NCBI GenBank assembly: GCA_013306675.1
Contig: JABLUY010000310.1
Coordinates: 1 to 36,464, forward strand
DNA: 36,464 bases
DNA from: Thraustochytrium sp. TN22
Lineage: Eukaryota > Sar > Bigyra > Thraustochytrida > Thraustochytriidae
Direction: 5' to 3'
Below are positions 26,601-34,669 of this stretch, piece by piece (position 1 is the first letter of the stretch; each line of letters starts with the position of its first letter). The position numbers and the translations under genes are program-made. A model generated the notes under the pieces. That model did not search any database. It saw only the letters and a program-made list of their open reading frames with translations, and was not told the DNA's origin.

Positions 26601-27419
26601 CCAGTATGTGGTAATGTCGCTTCCATTCGGATCCCACCCCTCTTTCATGCAGCCCGGAGACCCAAGCGCCGCAGCCAAAATCTGGTGCGCTGAGGTGGTC
26701 CCGACGCAATACGAGGCTCCGAAGACGGTATCCGGTGCTGCTTCATAGGATGGCGCCTGGAAGACGTCGGGGTCAGTGGCTGCTTCGCTGAAGAACGAGC
26801 AGGAGCCGCTGCTGGCGCTCCAGGCAAAGTGCGTGCACGGCGGGCTGTGATGACCGCTCGTGGCGGCGCTCTCAAGCAAGTTGTCGCACATTTCCACGCC
26901 CTCGGAGCCGCTTGCGCGCTGAATAGAGAGCTGCATTCCGGTGAAGGTCGCGAAGCTGGTCGACGGAGACATGCCATTCGAGCGCAGGGCGTCGCCCGAG
27001 GGGCCCCAAGCGGCGTCGAGGCACGGCGACAGCTGTAATTTATATGTCGTCTGGCACGGGACGGACACGGTCCCGCCTCGGTAGTCCGCGAAGGTCCAGC
27101 TGATGCACGCTGCAGGACTTCCGTTGGCCGCGCTGAGGCTTGCCTTGAACTTGGCTGCACGGAAGTGGTCCACGCACATGGTACGGCAGATGCCGGCATC
27201 TGCCACATTTGGGACGACCTCGATCGGCGTTGGCATGTCCTGCGGCAGCCAGCCGCGCACCGCGCACGCAGGCTCGTCGCTCAGGTCGCCTGGCATGGGC
27301 GTTGTCTGCCAGTTGCCCTCCGCTGCGGCAATGACCACATGCATGAACATGAGCAACAGCACTGCCACATCGGCCGAGCTTCGGCCCCAAAGACGATACC
27401 CATGTGATATTCTTCCCAT
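20682..27419 (-). CDS. Giant secreted protein with two C-type-lectin-like domains
   Basis: One uninterrupted frame of 2245 residues. Residues 1-33 form a signal peptide (hydrophobic VAVLLLMFMHVVIAAA). Cys-rich PAN/apple-like stretches follow (about 50-135 and 257-304), then a TNFR/ephrin-receptor-like Cys-rich segment (about 328-400, with CMPCPAGSFC) and EGF-like loops (about 413-458). Two C-type-lectin-like domains come next: about 513-665 (GDTCFFVA, VWVGLRW, GLWHSAACDEV) and 698-814 (IWLGLRV, GLWLTDTCDEAKAFVC). The usual sugar-binding EPN/QPD triplet is missing, so the ligand may not be a sugar. From about 1000 on it is mostly helical, with a coiled coil (about 1130-1300) and hydrophobic helices near 1303-1335 and 1803-1825. 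Several Arg-Arg-x-Leu sites occur after 1340. No C-terminal anchor was found. It is presumably secreted or in the cell wall; function unknown. Confidence 0.88.
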   Translation of the reverse strand: MGRISHGYRLWGRSSADVAVLLLMFMHVVIAAAEGNWQTTPMPGDLSDEPACAVRGWLPQDMPTPIEVVPNVADAGICRTMCVDHFRAAKFKASLSAANGSPAACISWTFADYRGGTVSVPCQTTYKLQLSPCLDAAWGPSGDALRSNGMSPSTSFATFTGMQLSIQRASGSEGVEMCDNLLESAATSGHHSPPCTHFAWSASSGSCSFFSEAATDPDVFQAPSYEAAPDTVFGASYCVGTTSAHQILAAALGSPGCMKEGWDPNGSDITTYWETASRHDCRRNCMLTEGCVAFFYSSYIKQCWVKTSAAFGSLMTLGPGGFMGFRNCPDCQPGYYIDESQLAEDKCMPCPAGSFCVNSTRTACPVGTYSPLPGALQCNDVPANAYQDEVGATTYKPCDAVGSLNTPPGSPTCTCVGGYVGEDCSQCLSEGCGKWALQYWCDLDASCACLDGVSGEKCDTFDFVEEAGTTIDAFCADLLAESEADRCPCGHVRNAASCACDAPPGTATPRAVCPHGSLQRGDTCFFVASATYNNTDARALCGAFGMNLARASGMTEAQELADLITSAAAQEGSTLAGTEMVWVGLRWAGIIHPLMSELPPVAGLPWALLPSAQWDEGTPFSVGTGRFAPGTTVEHDGKRACLAIGLRDGLWHSAACDEVIGTVCSLPAVLGGCDDGHVLDAFHNVCVPSASVQTAPHCSNGWTPFREGCARLETATPQSFDAAHAVCTEERANLVSIVSAEEVGILQSMSQGTPIWLGLRVTSGETPGWTDGHDFDPAVVTFVHSELNGCAYMESDGGLWLTDTCDEAKAFVCLRSAPRACDEGYHPVETSTGTLACEQRNTDLYQAYVHESVCAVRALGESSTKAAGAALLDSVARCMDSSSSFLPWTSQLSILATTGADELLEAYYDDTFNPVDAYAPADDVPLWTLYNESDPFYYATTKVLLDGLGRFGPGHDSYRAPPLSSDVQAFLEVNTPAFRACKRAPCPCGAIRDAGGACVDLDASEPSHRAHLELELYTAYARCALVPREVRRASLSFVPIDQFFSRALFCINAMDVNDLLDADQMLASIDTVRTMIALDRAAYGPTTRLSKLDGLASRMQDRVSQAPLVSFNVPSYAMQYVRTDVLALADAYKVRAQFSLAKELNAGLSSDLKVELEGLGARLEEALLAARNDLSGQIQAGNADLRTQLDNALTTLSTTIREGFSSVHEAFAEDAAASRRMKQQELESVGASLDDLLARALATYNSVKEWNGKMITHLDELGDLLDLLASIREEFDQAVGKLQDMKEQRARARKFIKILRSVGEFAVAVAAFIPQPYGAAVYAAGTAMETAAIVGDSVMDNHHRELQTSMTCTFADLGSAESLRITPEGVFYVDVPEAAISRTAPPALALSLLSAEHQPSGRLGRTLRAGPPGREAFNALAVDCPTAQVVFPNGTLLDPFATADGALDEVQNLDRRGFAAMWTDLWMERTRAQDGSDKAIYIGAGDVEICDGHLTVYQCFRRGEWSTPPVVLSCCSYQRVYGAVAQDAKSAYLESSCGLPSAAALERAEVDCFRRVENTDNSLTATPNEGAPRRHVYAHCALDTQQFVSRGETFHEVSRLSEAFRMSACVDGVDGIKTQADAGLDADGFWLELLTVPCPEHPAQGACEDLEGDGRCTECRRLRADADMNLNPASPAALLPQRLPRETESVARGWDEQRGAVVSEGEDFEESEGSDRRRRLLGARRAPGKGSQRRHLFKLKKVFKFKAVKKTVSSVKKVVKQVSAPIKGVFSAISSPLQVSGPPQPLPYVPAPEVVLVSFDRLRVILECIGAAIAILLERLVRLALDQEYIAADAADHDAGGASSHPALWDSVYAEGMDLFEYDLDLCPRLVPDSGVIGSGGARRALSHDDAAGGEVHDEHFREVLGRRQALHRRLGMPAPAAVTMRRTLGLKSNIPSRAEVDAQAAYVEELRYKWYKERVKLPGVCGHYRGALRQVTLYGKAMHETLIELVEVARKAKMLSAQISTLESREASARAAAAEALLEGNRQVAVIQQYKFPDRQSSFAVDRVTLMQDLQQGFHDTILQEDVMEMHFTASTTLLEFCSAVIYSNPGMLVTLGDSCSAAYETGGLGSDSLLTLAEKLEAAAGSIEDTMRDQIIAYGLLTAENAVLDVSELINFPELRSSGTGTFKLEGPHGVHTVRQDDATSASAGSMRGGPYFCEDVQMDNIEMESVGLLFYDSEDNLLGPQAGESDLRIEISLDGPFV

Positions 27420-27617
27420 GTTGCCGGGGCTAGCTCTACCTTAGGTTGTTGCTCCTTCCGCTGCTGTGCTCTCCGCTCCGGTTTCGATTCTGCGTTCCGG
27501 GCCAGGCTGCGAGCAGCGCGAGAGCGGCGCGTCTGCTGAGACGCGCCACAATTCCATCAGCGGGTCGGCGGTCGCAATCGCGCGGCGAGCTGCGCACTAC
27601 TGCACATTGCACCCTCG

Positions 27618-27890
27618 TCATTTCCGGTCGCCGCTGCTAGCGTACAGGCCGCGCAGGCCGTGCCCCGGGCCGTGCAGGCCGTTCCCCGGGCCGTGCAGTC
27701 CGTGCCCCGGGCCGTGCAGGCCGTGCCAAGCCATGACATTTAGGATGTTGCCAGTGGTCTCAATTGCTACGATGCTACCTACTCGCACATGGGCCGCGCG
27801 CGCCTCAGGCTGACTTGTAGCCGCAGGTAACGTTAGAAGAACGGTCAGGAGCCCTGCGTGCCGGCTAATGGCATGCACAGCCATGCACAA
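27618..27890 (-). CDS. Possible small secreted GLHGPGH-repeat peptide
   Basis: A 90-residue minus-strand frame starts MCMAVHAISRHAGLLTVLLT and continues LPAATSQPEARA, which looks like a signal peptide. It then has a short spacer and three tandem heptads of the type GLHGPGH/GLHGPGN, ending in DRK. The 21-bp DNA repeat is a whole number of codons, so the heptads stay in frame. It lies about 200 bases upstream of the giant secreted gene on the same strand. The reverse strand is also open (CPGPCRP repeats), so coding is not proven. Confidence 0.38.
   Translation of the reverse strand: MCMAVHAISRHAGLLTVLLTLPAATSQPEARAAHVRVGSIVAIETTGNILNVMAWHGLHGPGHGLHGPGNGLHGPGHGLRGLYASSGDRK
27657..27727. repeat. 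21-bp tandem repeat, 3.4 copies
   Basis: Units at 27657, 27678 and 27699 (consensus GCCGTGCCCCGGGCCGTGCA plus G), with a partial fourth copy, differ at only a few positions. They encode the heptads of the possible small secreted peptide. Confidence 0.92.
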
Positions 27891-27906
27891 GCACCGCCAC
27901 GGTTTG

Positions 27907-28281
27907 ACGGCCGGGAGCGCTTGAGAACGGCGGAGTCCCCTGTACAGCCCTGTACAGCCAGCGGTCCGCGGTCTGCTCAGGTTCCACAGACAGGCTCAGG
28001 CTGGCTTACTACAGCGGGCATCATGCATCGCTTCGGCGGCTGAGAGCGCGGGAACGGCGGGTTCCCCTGTGCAGCCAGCGGCCCGCGGTCTATTTAGATT
28101 CCACTGGCCCGGGCGGGCTCAGCCTGACTCGGAGGCTGGCTCTTAGCGGGCATCACGCATCGGTTCGAACTTCGACGGCTGAGAGCGCGAGAACGGCGGG
28201 TTCCCCTGTGCAGCCAGCGGCCCGCGGTCTACAGATTCCACCGGCGGGCTCAGGCTGGCTCACAGCGGGCATCGTGCATGC
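27907..28281. repeat. Three-copy tandem repeat, about 105-140 bp units
   Basis: Copies at about 27907-28034, 28036-28174 and 28175-28281 share, in the same order, GAGCGC..GAACGGCGG, TCCCCTGTGCAGCCAGCGG, CCGCGGTCT, a TTCCAC stretch, GGCTCAGGCTGGCT and AGCGGGCATC..GCAT. Copies 2 and 3 are closer to each other. The array lies between the small-peptide candidate and the 3' end of the amidohydrolase-like gene. Confidence 0.88.
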
Positions 28282-28532
28282 GACCGCCAGCTTCTGCACG
28301 CCAGCCAGCTCCTGGACCACCGGCCTTTTAAAATTAATTTTTATGATGACTGTGACGGTCGCTCACTCTCGCCTGTTCGAGTATGCAAGGTTCCAAAAAA
28401 TCTGTTTGTGTCAGTCTGTATGCAAGTTTGGCAGCTTGAGCGTTTGGGGGTTGTTGGTAAACTCCTCGAGAAGAGCGAGCGAGCGAGAGAGAGAGAGAGT
28501 GAGTGTCTCTCTCGTGCCTCGGTAGCTGCTAG
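28282..28532. other. 3' flank of the amidohydrolase-like gene
   Basis: About 250 bases downstream of the amidohydrolase-like stop. They include a less GC-rich patch (around 28325-28345) and GAGC/GA microsatellite runs (about 28476-28502). No gene was seen. Confidence 0.6.
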
Positions 28533-31500
28533 CTACGCGTCAGAGAGCTCGTCACGCGCCACAAAGCGCCCCGGCGGCAGCGCTGGCAAGGCCGGATTCT
28601 CACGCGCGTAGACCTCAACGCCGCGGCAATAGGTGGCCGCGACCGCGAGATGGTCGTCGCCGTCGCCGGACGAGAGCACGACAAAGTCTGCGTCCATGCC
28701 GGCTGCGAGGCGGCCCTTGGAGGTGGCGAGCCCGAGCGAGTCTGCCGCGACGCGCGTGAGGCGGTCGACGGCGTGCTCGAGCGGCTCAACGTCCGTGCCG
28801 AGCCAGGCGTCGGCCAGTATGCTGCGCACAGGCCCGAAGGCGCGCCGCGCAATGGCTACGCCGGACGCCTCGACGCCGGCACCGTCTAGCGCCCGACGCA
28901 CAGCGCGCACCTCGAGCGCAAGCGCGCCCTGGTCGCGGTGCTGGCCCAAGGCCAGCTGGACTTTGGCAACTTGGTCGACTCCGCGCGCGCGCTGCGCCGA
29001 GGCGAGCAGCTTGACGAGGCCCTGGAGCGCAGCGGCGGCCTTGGGCCCGCCCACGGAGGACGCGGACGGCGCCGGGGCTGCGGTCGCCGAGGGCATCGCG
29101 AGCACGGGCTCGCTGGCGTTGGCGGCCTCCTGAGGGCGGCGCAGCAGACGCACGGGCCCGTGCGGGCTCTGAAAGCGCGCGCGGGGCAGGAGCACCGGTG
29201 CCGCCTCGTCGTCATCGGACGGTGAGCCATGCGCCGCCTTGAGCGCACCGGTCCCGTTGGCAAGGCGCTGTTGAATGCGCGTGAGGTCCATGGACGCGAA
29301 GCGACCGCGGGGCTTGAAGGCCGTGGCGCGCGCCTGCTGTGAGTTGTCGCCTCGGGTTGGCGTCCGCCGGTTCGGGAGGCCGCCGCAGGAGCTCGACCGC
29401 TCGTGCAGACTACTGCTGGTCGTGCCGCTGCCGCTGCTGCTGTCGCTGCCGATTGGCCCCGGCGAGGACGTCCCCGGCGCCACCGCGTTGTGAGAGGCCG
29501 AGGGCGAGGAAAAGGCGCTCAGCGTGCGTTGCGGCGCCGCAGGCGTGGCCAGGGACGCGAAGGAGCTGACGCTGAGGCGCGGGCTGCTGTGCTTGGCCAC
29601 GACGCGCTGGCGAGCCGCGTCGGCGGCCAAGTCCGGGACGTCGTCCTCATCCAGGAGGCCGTAATGCATGGGAGCGTTCTCCTCGTCCGGGTCGGTGGCC
29701 TCGTGCGTCGGCTCGTCGAGATCAAGCGCGCGCATGGGCGAGCCGGCCTGGCCCAGTCCCAGACGCCTCGCGAAGCGCTCGCGGCGGGCCGAGGTGGCGG
29801 CCGGGGGCTGGCCCACGGGCGGCAGGCCCGCGGCGGCATGGGAAGCAGCGGAGGGCCGCCCCACGGGCGGGAGCGCGGGTGGATCCACGTGCTGCGGCTG
29901 CGGCTGCCGCGGCGGGTCGTCGTCGACGCCGAGGAGCTCACCGTTCTCGTCGAACTGCACGGCGCCGGGCGGCGGCAGGTCGTCCTCACCATCACTGTCC
30001 TGACCGGCATGCAGCAAGAAGTCGTTGTCGAGCGCGTCGACGCGAAAGTCGCGCACGGAGCGCGTGTTGTGCCTCCGGCGGCGCGCCCAGAGCGTCTCCC
30101 TCGGCGTGGTGGAGGCCGAGGCGGCGTGGATGAGGTCCGTCGAGTCGCGGCGCGAGGGCGTGCCTCGCACCGAATCAGCTGCCACCAGGGAAGACGGACT
30201 GCTGGCCGAAAGCACGGTGTCGGACTCCTCCGAGCAATACTCGTCGCGGTCGAGGCGCCAGCTGCGCAGGTTGAAGGAGGAGCTGCGTCGCTGGCGGCGA
30301 AGCGAGCGAAGCGACGAGTTCGACGCTACGGAGGCCGGGCTCTGCTGCGCGACAAAGTTGCCGCAGGACCGCGTCGATCGCATCACACGCCGAGGGACGG
30401 GCCGCGAATTGGTCGGCGTCGAGTACTGCGAGGAGACCGAGGATCCTTGCTCCGGCGTGCCGGGAATCCTGCGCGGCCGCAGCGTGCGGGGCCTTGGACT
30501 GAAAGGCGGTTGCGGCTGCGGCTGCTGCTGGGCATCTCTGGCTGAAGGGACGGTAGGGTCGGCAGCGGCGGCAGTCTCCGCGGCGTCTCGAGCGCGCAAG
30601 AAGCTCGGATCCCCCTTTAGGGTCTCGACCAGGTGGCGGCGGCGCAGTGCGAGCAGGTCGGCGCGCACCTTTTCCCTGAGCGCCTCGCTGGGCTCGTTTC
30701 GGACGTCGTCGTGGCTTTCGTCAGCCACCACGAGGCGCTGCAGACGTGGGCCGAGGCCGAAGTCCCCGTCTCTAGCGCCCGCCTCGTCGTCCTCGTCAAG
30801 ATCGAGCGAGGAAACGGGAGAATCGAGAGCAAGCGTTTCGAGGTCGGCGTTGCATGAGGCAGGAGCAGCCGCAGCAGCAGCTGAAAGCGGAGCCTCGGGA
30901 GCCGCCGCAGGCTCCAGGTCGAAAGTCCCGAGCGGACGACCGACCTTGTTGAGCTCAACAATCCAAGCCATGTTGATTTGGCTGAGCGCTTTGAGAAGCG
31001 CTGCGGCGCGTGAGGTGCGCAGCAGCGTTGTCGTTGTGCTCGTGATGTTTGAAGACGAAGACGTGGTCGAAGAGGACGAGGTTGATGAGGAAGGCGTGGG
31101 CTCCGGCGTGCCAGAACTGGAGCTGGCGCCCGAAGCGCTGCTCGCGCGCGGGCGGCGTGCTGCGACGGGCGCAGCGACGGCGGTAGCCCCGGGCGAGAGC
31201 GTGCCGAGCGCGTCGATGTGCACCGCGACGCCGAGGCAGCCGCGGTCGCGCATGCGCGCGAGCAATGTAGCGTCTGGCTTGCTGCGCAGGTCGACCCTGG
31301 CGAGCACGCCGATGTTTACGTAGAGGCGCGAGGCCTGCTGCAGCAGGCTCGCGCGTTTAGTGAGCAGCGAGAGCGCCAGCTCGGCCGGCAGCGCCTCGCG
31401 GGGCGTGTCGACCAAGGTGGTGATGCCGCCGGTCGCGGCCGCGCGCGTGGCGCGCGCCAGCGCCGTGTCGGCGTCCACGGCGCACGGCCCGTGCAGGGCC

Positions 31501-32066
31501 GGCACATAGTGGTAGCCGACGTCGATAAAGCCCGGCACCACGATGGCAGCGCCCACGTCCTGCAGCACAAAGTCCGGCGGCGCCGCGGCAGTTGCAGTTG
31601 GCTCCGCCTCGCGCACCCGCACCTCGCGCGCCCGCGCCTCGCGCGCGCGGCTCAGGTACGCATGCACGTCCTCGGCGCTGTCCACCTCGACGACGTCCTC
31701 GAATGTGCCCTTGCGCGCGTCCACCACGAGCAGCGCCTGCGCCCAGCGCAGGTCGCCGTCCTCGCTCTGCAGCAGCACCTTCCTGCTCCACACGACGTTC
31801 TTGCGCTCCGCGCTCGCTGCGTGCGGCGCGCGCGGCCTGCGTTTGCCGCTCCGCGCCGCGCTGCCGCCGCTGCCGCCGCCGCCGCCGCCGCGCGCGCTCG
31901 CGTCGGCGTCGGCGGCGAGGGCGTCGCTGGCGCTGCCGCTGGCGCGGCCGGGCTGGCGGCCCTTTTCGAAATCCGCATCCTCGTGCTCGTCAGTCCCGCC
32001 TGCGCGCGCGGGCCCCCGCGCCGCGCCGCGCGGGCGGGCTGCCTCCGCCGCGCCGCCGCGCCGCAT
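28533..32066 (-). CDS. Degenerate allantoinase/dihydroorotase-like protein with large insert
   Basis: A single frame gives 1177 residues. After a disordered Arg/Gly-rich N-terminus, residues about 90-290 and 1006-1160 follow the plan of cyclic amidohydrolases: VVPGFIDVGYHY (178-187), ATRAAATGGITTLVDTP (205-221), RGCLGVAVHID (about 275-284), LSQINMAWIVELNK (361-374), and the C-terminal KGRLAAGMDADFVVLS. In active enzymes the first motif is DxHxH; here only one His remains (H186). The lysine that is carbamylated and the later HAE histidine positions appear as Ala and Val. The usual GSDHAP stretch is not visible. Between about 380 and 1005 lies a Ser/Pro/Arg/Asp-rich low-complexity insert. I infer a pseudoenzyme or scaffold derived from an allantoinase-like ancestor, probably not catalytic. 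There is no signal peptide. Confidence 0.8.
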   Translation of the reverse strand: MRRGGAAEAARPRGAARGPARAGGTDEHEDADFEKGRQPGRASGSASDALAADADASARGGGGGGSGGSAARSGKRRPRAPHAASAERKNVVWSRKVLLQSEDGDLRWAQALLVVDARKGTFEDVVEVDSAEDVHAYLSRAREARAREVRVREAEPTATAAAPPDFVLQDVGAAIVVPGFIDVGYHYVPALHGPCAVDADTALARATRAAATGGITTLVDTPREALPAELALSLLTKRASLLQQASRLYVNIGVLARVDLRSKPDATLLARMRDRGCLGVAVHIDALGTLSPGATAVAAPVAARRPRASSASGASSSSGTPEPTPSSSTSSSSTTSSSSNITSTTTTLLRTSRAAALLKALSQINMAWIVELNKVGRPLGTFDLEPAAAPEAPLSAAAAAAPASCNADLETLALDSPVSSLDLDEDDEAGARDGDFGLGPRLQRLVVADESHDDVRNEPSEALREKVRADLLALRRRHLVETLKGDPSFLRARDAAETAAAADPTVPSARDAQQQPQPQPPFSPRPRTLRPRRIPGTPEQGSSVSSQYSTPTNSRPVPRRVMRSTRSCGNFVAQQSPASVASNSSLRSLRRQRRSSSFNLRSWRLDRDEYCSEESDTVLSASSPSSLVAADSVRGTPSRRDSTDLIHAASASTTPRETLWARRRRHNTRSVRDFRVDALDNDFLLHAGQDSDGEDDLPPPGAVQFDENGELLGVDDDPPRQPQPQHVDPPALPPVGRPSAASHAAAGLPPVGQPPAATSARRERFARRLGLGQAGSPMRALDLDEPTHEATDPDEENAPMHYGLLDEDDVPDLAADAARQRVVAKHSSPRLSVSSFASLATPAAPQRTLSAFSSPSASHNAVAPGTSSPGPIGSDSSSGSGTTSSSLHERSSSCGGLPNRRTPTRGDNSQQARATAFKPRGRFASMDLTRIQQRLANGTGALKAAHGSPSDDDEAAPVLLPRARFQSPHGPVRLLRRPQEAANASEPVLAMPSATAAPAPSASSVGGPKAAAALQGLVKLLASAQRARGVDQVAKVQLALGQHRDQGALALEVRAVRRALDGAGVEASGVAIARRAFGPVRSILADAWLGTDVEPLEHAVDRLTRVAADSLGLATSKGRLAAGMDADFVVLSSGDGDDHLAVAATYCRGVEVYARENPALPALPPGRFVARDELSDA

Positions 32067-33038
32067 GCCGCGCGCCGCGCCCCCGCGGCCGCGCCCGAGG
32101 CGGTCTGGCGCCGGCGATGGCGCCCGGCGGCAGCGAGCGACTCGACTCGAGCGCCTTGGAGCGAGCGCCCGTTCACTCGAACGGCAGCACGGCGCGAGTC
32201 TTTCGCTGCGGGCGGCTGTGGCCCGCAGCCCCTCCCGCCCGCGCCCCGCCTCACGCTGTGGGGTTTGGGCCCCAGCTCTCCCGCAACTACAAATGCGGCT
32301 GCTTCGCGCTGCAGGCTTCTTTTTTCGTCGCCGCCGCGGCGGCGTCTTTTCCTGGCAAGGATGAACTTGAACTTCTGACGAAAGAAAGGCGGTCGCACGG
32401 TTTGGGACTTGCGGACGGGCGAGTTCTTCTTCACAGCCGCGCGGACTCGCGGACGGCCGACGCGAGCTTCTGCCCTGGGGCTAGCAAGCTGCGCTGGGGC
32501 TCGCTCCGCCGCAAGCCGGACGGCTCGCCGCGCGCCGCCGCCGCAGCAGTGCTGTGCGGGTGGGCTCACTGCACTTCACTTCGCTCAGCTCGAGGTGGAA
32601 CCAACGTGAATCGACGTCGTGGGGGGAAGAGGTGCCGGGGCAATAACGACCTGCGTGATGACTGTTGGCGCACGCGCAGAGCAGCCCCCGCGGGAGTGGC
32701 AAAATGTGCGAGTGTGTTGGATTACTTGAGCCGATCCAAGACTGCAAAGCGACGCCCCTAACCGTCGCTCGTGAGAGCCTGAGCTGAGAGGAAGCAGTAG
32801 TCCCGACTCCCGTGGGGCGCGGTGCAGGAAAGTCACTGCGCAACGCGGCAACGCGCAAGGAAACGCTGCTGGCTTGTGGCTGGTGCTTGCGCTGGCGCTG
32901 GGTGAGCCGACCCGTCCGGCCGCCCGACCAGCTCGCGAACGAGGTTTGCCCGCCAAGTCTAACTGCCGGCTCAGCCGGCTGCAGGCAGGAGAGCGTCGAG
33001 AGGAGCACGACGCAACTTAGTTTTGCATTTAACTACGC

Positions 33039-33143
33039 ATGGGACGGGGCTACCGCGTGTACCACAAGCGCGAGCCCCAGTGCAAGAACAACCCAAAGCG
33101 ACGAAGCCCGCCAAAGCACGCCGTAGGCCCGCCTCCGGGTTAG
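33039..33143 (+). CDS. Possible very small ORF or first exon
   Basis: A 34-residue frame begins MGRGYRVYHKREPQCKNNPK and is basic and protein-like. It ends at TAG 33141-33143, inside TTAGTTTCAG, which could be an acceptor for the open frame that follows (33145-33600). No valid donor just before the stop was found, so the link is speculative. Confidence 0.2.
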   Translation: MGRGYRVYHKREPQCKNNPKRRSPPKHAVGPPPG

Positions 33144-34605
33144 TTTCAGTGCGCCCGAGCTTTTTGAGAATCTGGAGCTATATAATGTTGTCTCGAGCTC
33201 GCACCGTCGTGTGCGCCATGGTGAACTCAACTCTTGGTCGCGTGCGGCACGAGCAATTGCGGCTCCCACCGACTCGCTCGCCTCGCGACGGGGCTCCCCC
33301 AACGACCGACCAGGCGCGTCTGAACTCGCGATTCCGAGGCGGCGCCAAAACTTCCGAGCCAACTTCTGCGGTCTGCTTGGGCTGCCTGTGGTGGTGGCAT
33401 GGCATGGCTGGCCCGGCTGTCTTACAGTTAGACACGCAGCTCAAAGCAAGCAAACCCGACGGCCGGCGGCACGGAGAGCAGTCTGCTGCCGCGAATCCGT
33501 GCCGCCGCTCCCGCCGCGCCGTGCGTCCGCGCCCTCTAGCGGCATCGCTAATTTCCCTGGCCGCCGCCGGCCCGGGCTCGGGCCGCCTTCCAACCGTTAG
33601 CCCCGTTAGCCACCAGCGCACCGTGCGCCGGGCCAGCCAGCCACTGCAGTGCAGGCAGCCAGGCAGTCTGACCGTCGCTGGGACGCTGCGACGCGTCGCC
33701 TCCGCGCGAGGTGCGTGCGTCTGCTCCGTCGGCGTACGTCGATCCGAGTCGCAGTCGGTCGATCCATTGGTCGATCGATCCATCCATCCGATTCGATCGA
33801 TTGCGATACATCGCATGAGGTTGCAATGCCTGGACTGACAGTGAGTGTGGGGATGGCTGCCAACGTCCTTGGCATGCCTGCTTGGCCTGCTTGCCAAGGG
33901 AGCGAGGCGTGCGTGACAACGCCGTGACGCGACACGCGACGCTGGCACTACTGGCCAGTGACGGCCCGGACCGCCCGGTGCAGCTTGGCTCTGGCGAGCT
34001 AGCTCCAGACTGCGACTGTGCAGAATGAATTTCACAGCACTCGACACGACTGGACGGCAGTTCTGTCAGCGAGCCCATCCATCAGCCGATGGCCGCTCCC
34101 GTGGTCCCGCAACGCGGAGCAGCGAAGGTAGTAGGCAAGCTGACTTGAGGCGAACCGACTCGAGAGTCGAGTCTCGCGCCGCGGCCGCCACAGTGAGGCT
34201 GCACTGCGCTGAGCGAAGCGAACTGAGCCGAGCTGAGACGCCCTGCAGTGCTGGCCAGCGCGCTCCGTCCCGCGTCTTTCAAGCGTGGCAAGCGACAAGA
34301 ACCTTGTCCTGTCGACAGTGTCGGAGGAGGCAGGAAGCGCAACTCGGCCCGTGACGGAGCCGCCGGGTGGTTGCCCAGCGCTGCCACCGCGACCAACGGG
34401 AAGACAGTTGCATGTGAGTGTGCTTGAAGATGTGCTCCGTGCTTGGCGACACGAGTTGCAGTCGCCGCCGCAACAAATGTACGTCGCTGCCTTCTTCAAC
34501 CCGCCCTGACGGTGTGGTCCCGCTGCAAAGGAAGAGACGCGGAAGCGCATGAGAGCCGCCAGTTGGCTGGACGGGTTGCGCACAAAGCTTCTTCCAGTGG
34601 TGGGG

Positions 34606-34623
34606 AGGCCTAGGTCTAGGCCT
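34606..34623. repeat. AGGCCTAG inverted repeat near STPGR gene end
   Basis: AGGCCTAG, two bases (GT), then CTAGGCCT form a perfect 8-bp stem. It lies about 47-64 bases past the stop of the STPGR gene on the minus strand and recalls the CCTAGG palindromes at the stop of the Use1-like gene. Confidence 0.7.
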
Positions 34624-34669
34624 AACTGTCGCGTTTAGCTCTTTTTCATCGGTAACTTTTTCATAACGT

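Larger units (their letters stand above)
32067..34669. other. 2.6-kb region without a confident gene
   Basis: No complete gene was built here. Protein-like short frames are at 33039-33143 (plus, 34 residues, MGRGYRVYHKREPQCKNNPK), about 33145-33600 (plus, open without a clear start, with PELFENLELYNVV) and 34285-34509 (plus, ending VSVLEDVLRAWRHELQ..FFNPP). A GATC/CATC-rich simple stretch lies at 33755-33815. A palindrome sits at 34606-34623. The first few hundred bases are the promoter and leader of the amidohydrolase-like gene. Confidence 0.5.

Noticed and set aside
30025-31323. Plus-strand frame of 432 codons opposite the amidohydrolase-like gene
   Set aside because: Ser/Arg-rich reverse reading of the disordered insert; the minus frame is continuous for 3.5 kb with amidohydrolase motifs at both ends.
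33178-34047. Minus-strand frame of 289 codons in the 32-34.6 kb gap
   Set aside because: Arg/Ser/His/Cys-rich with no recognisable motif, running through a GATC/CATC simple stretch; probably open only because of high GC.
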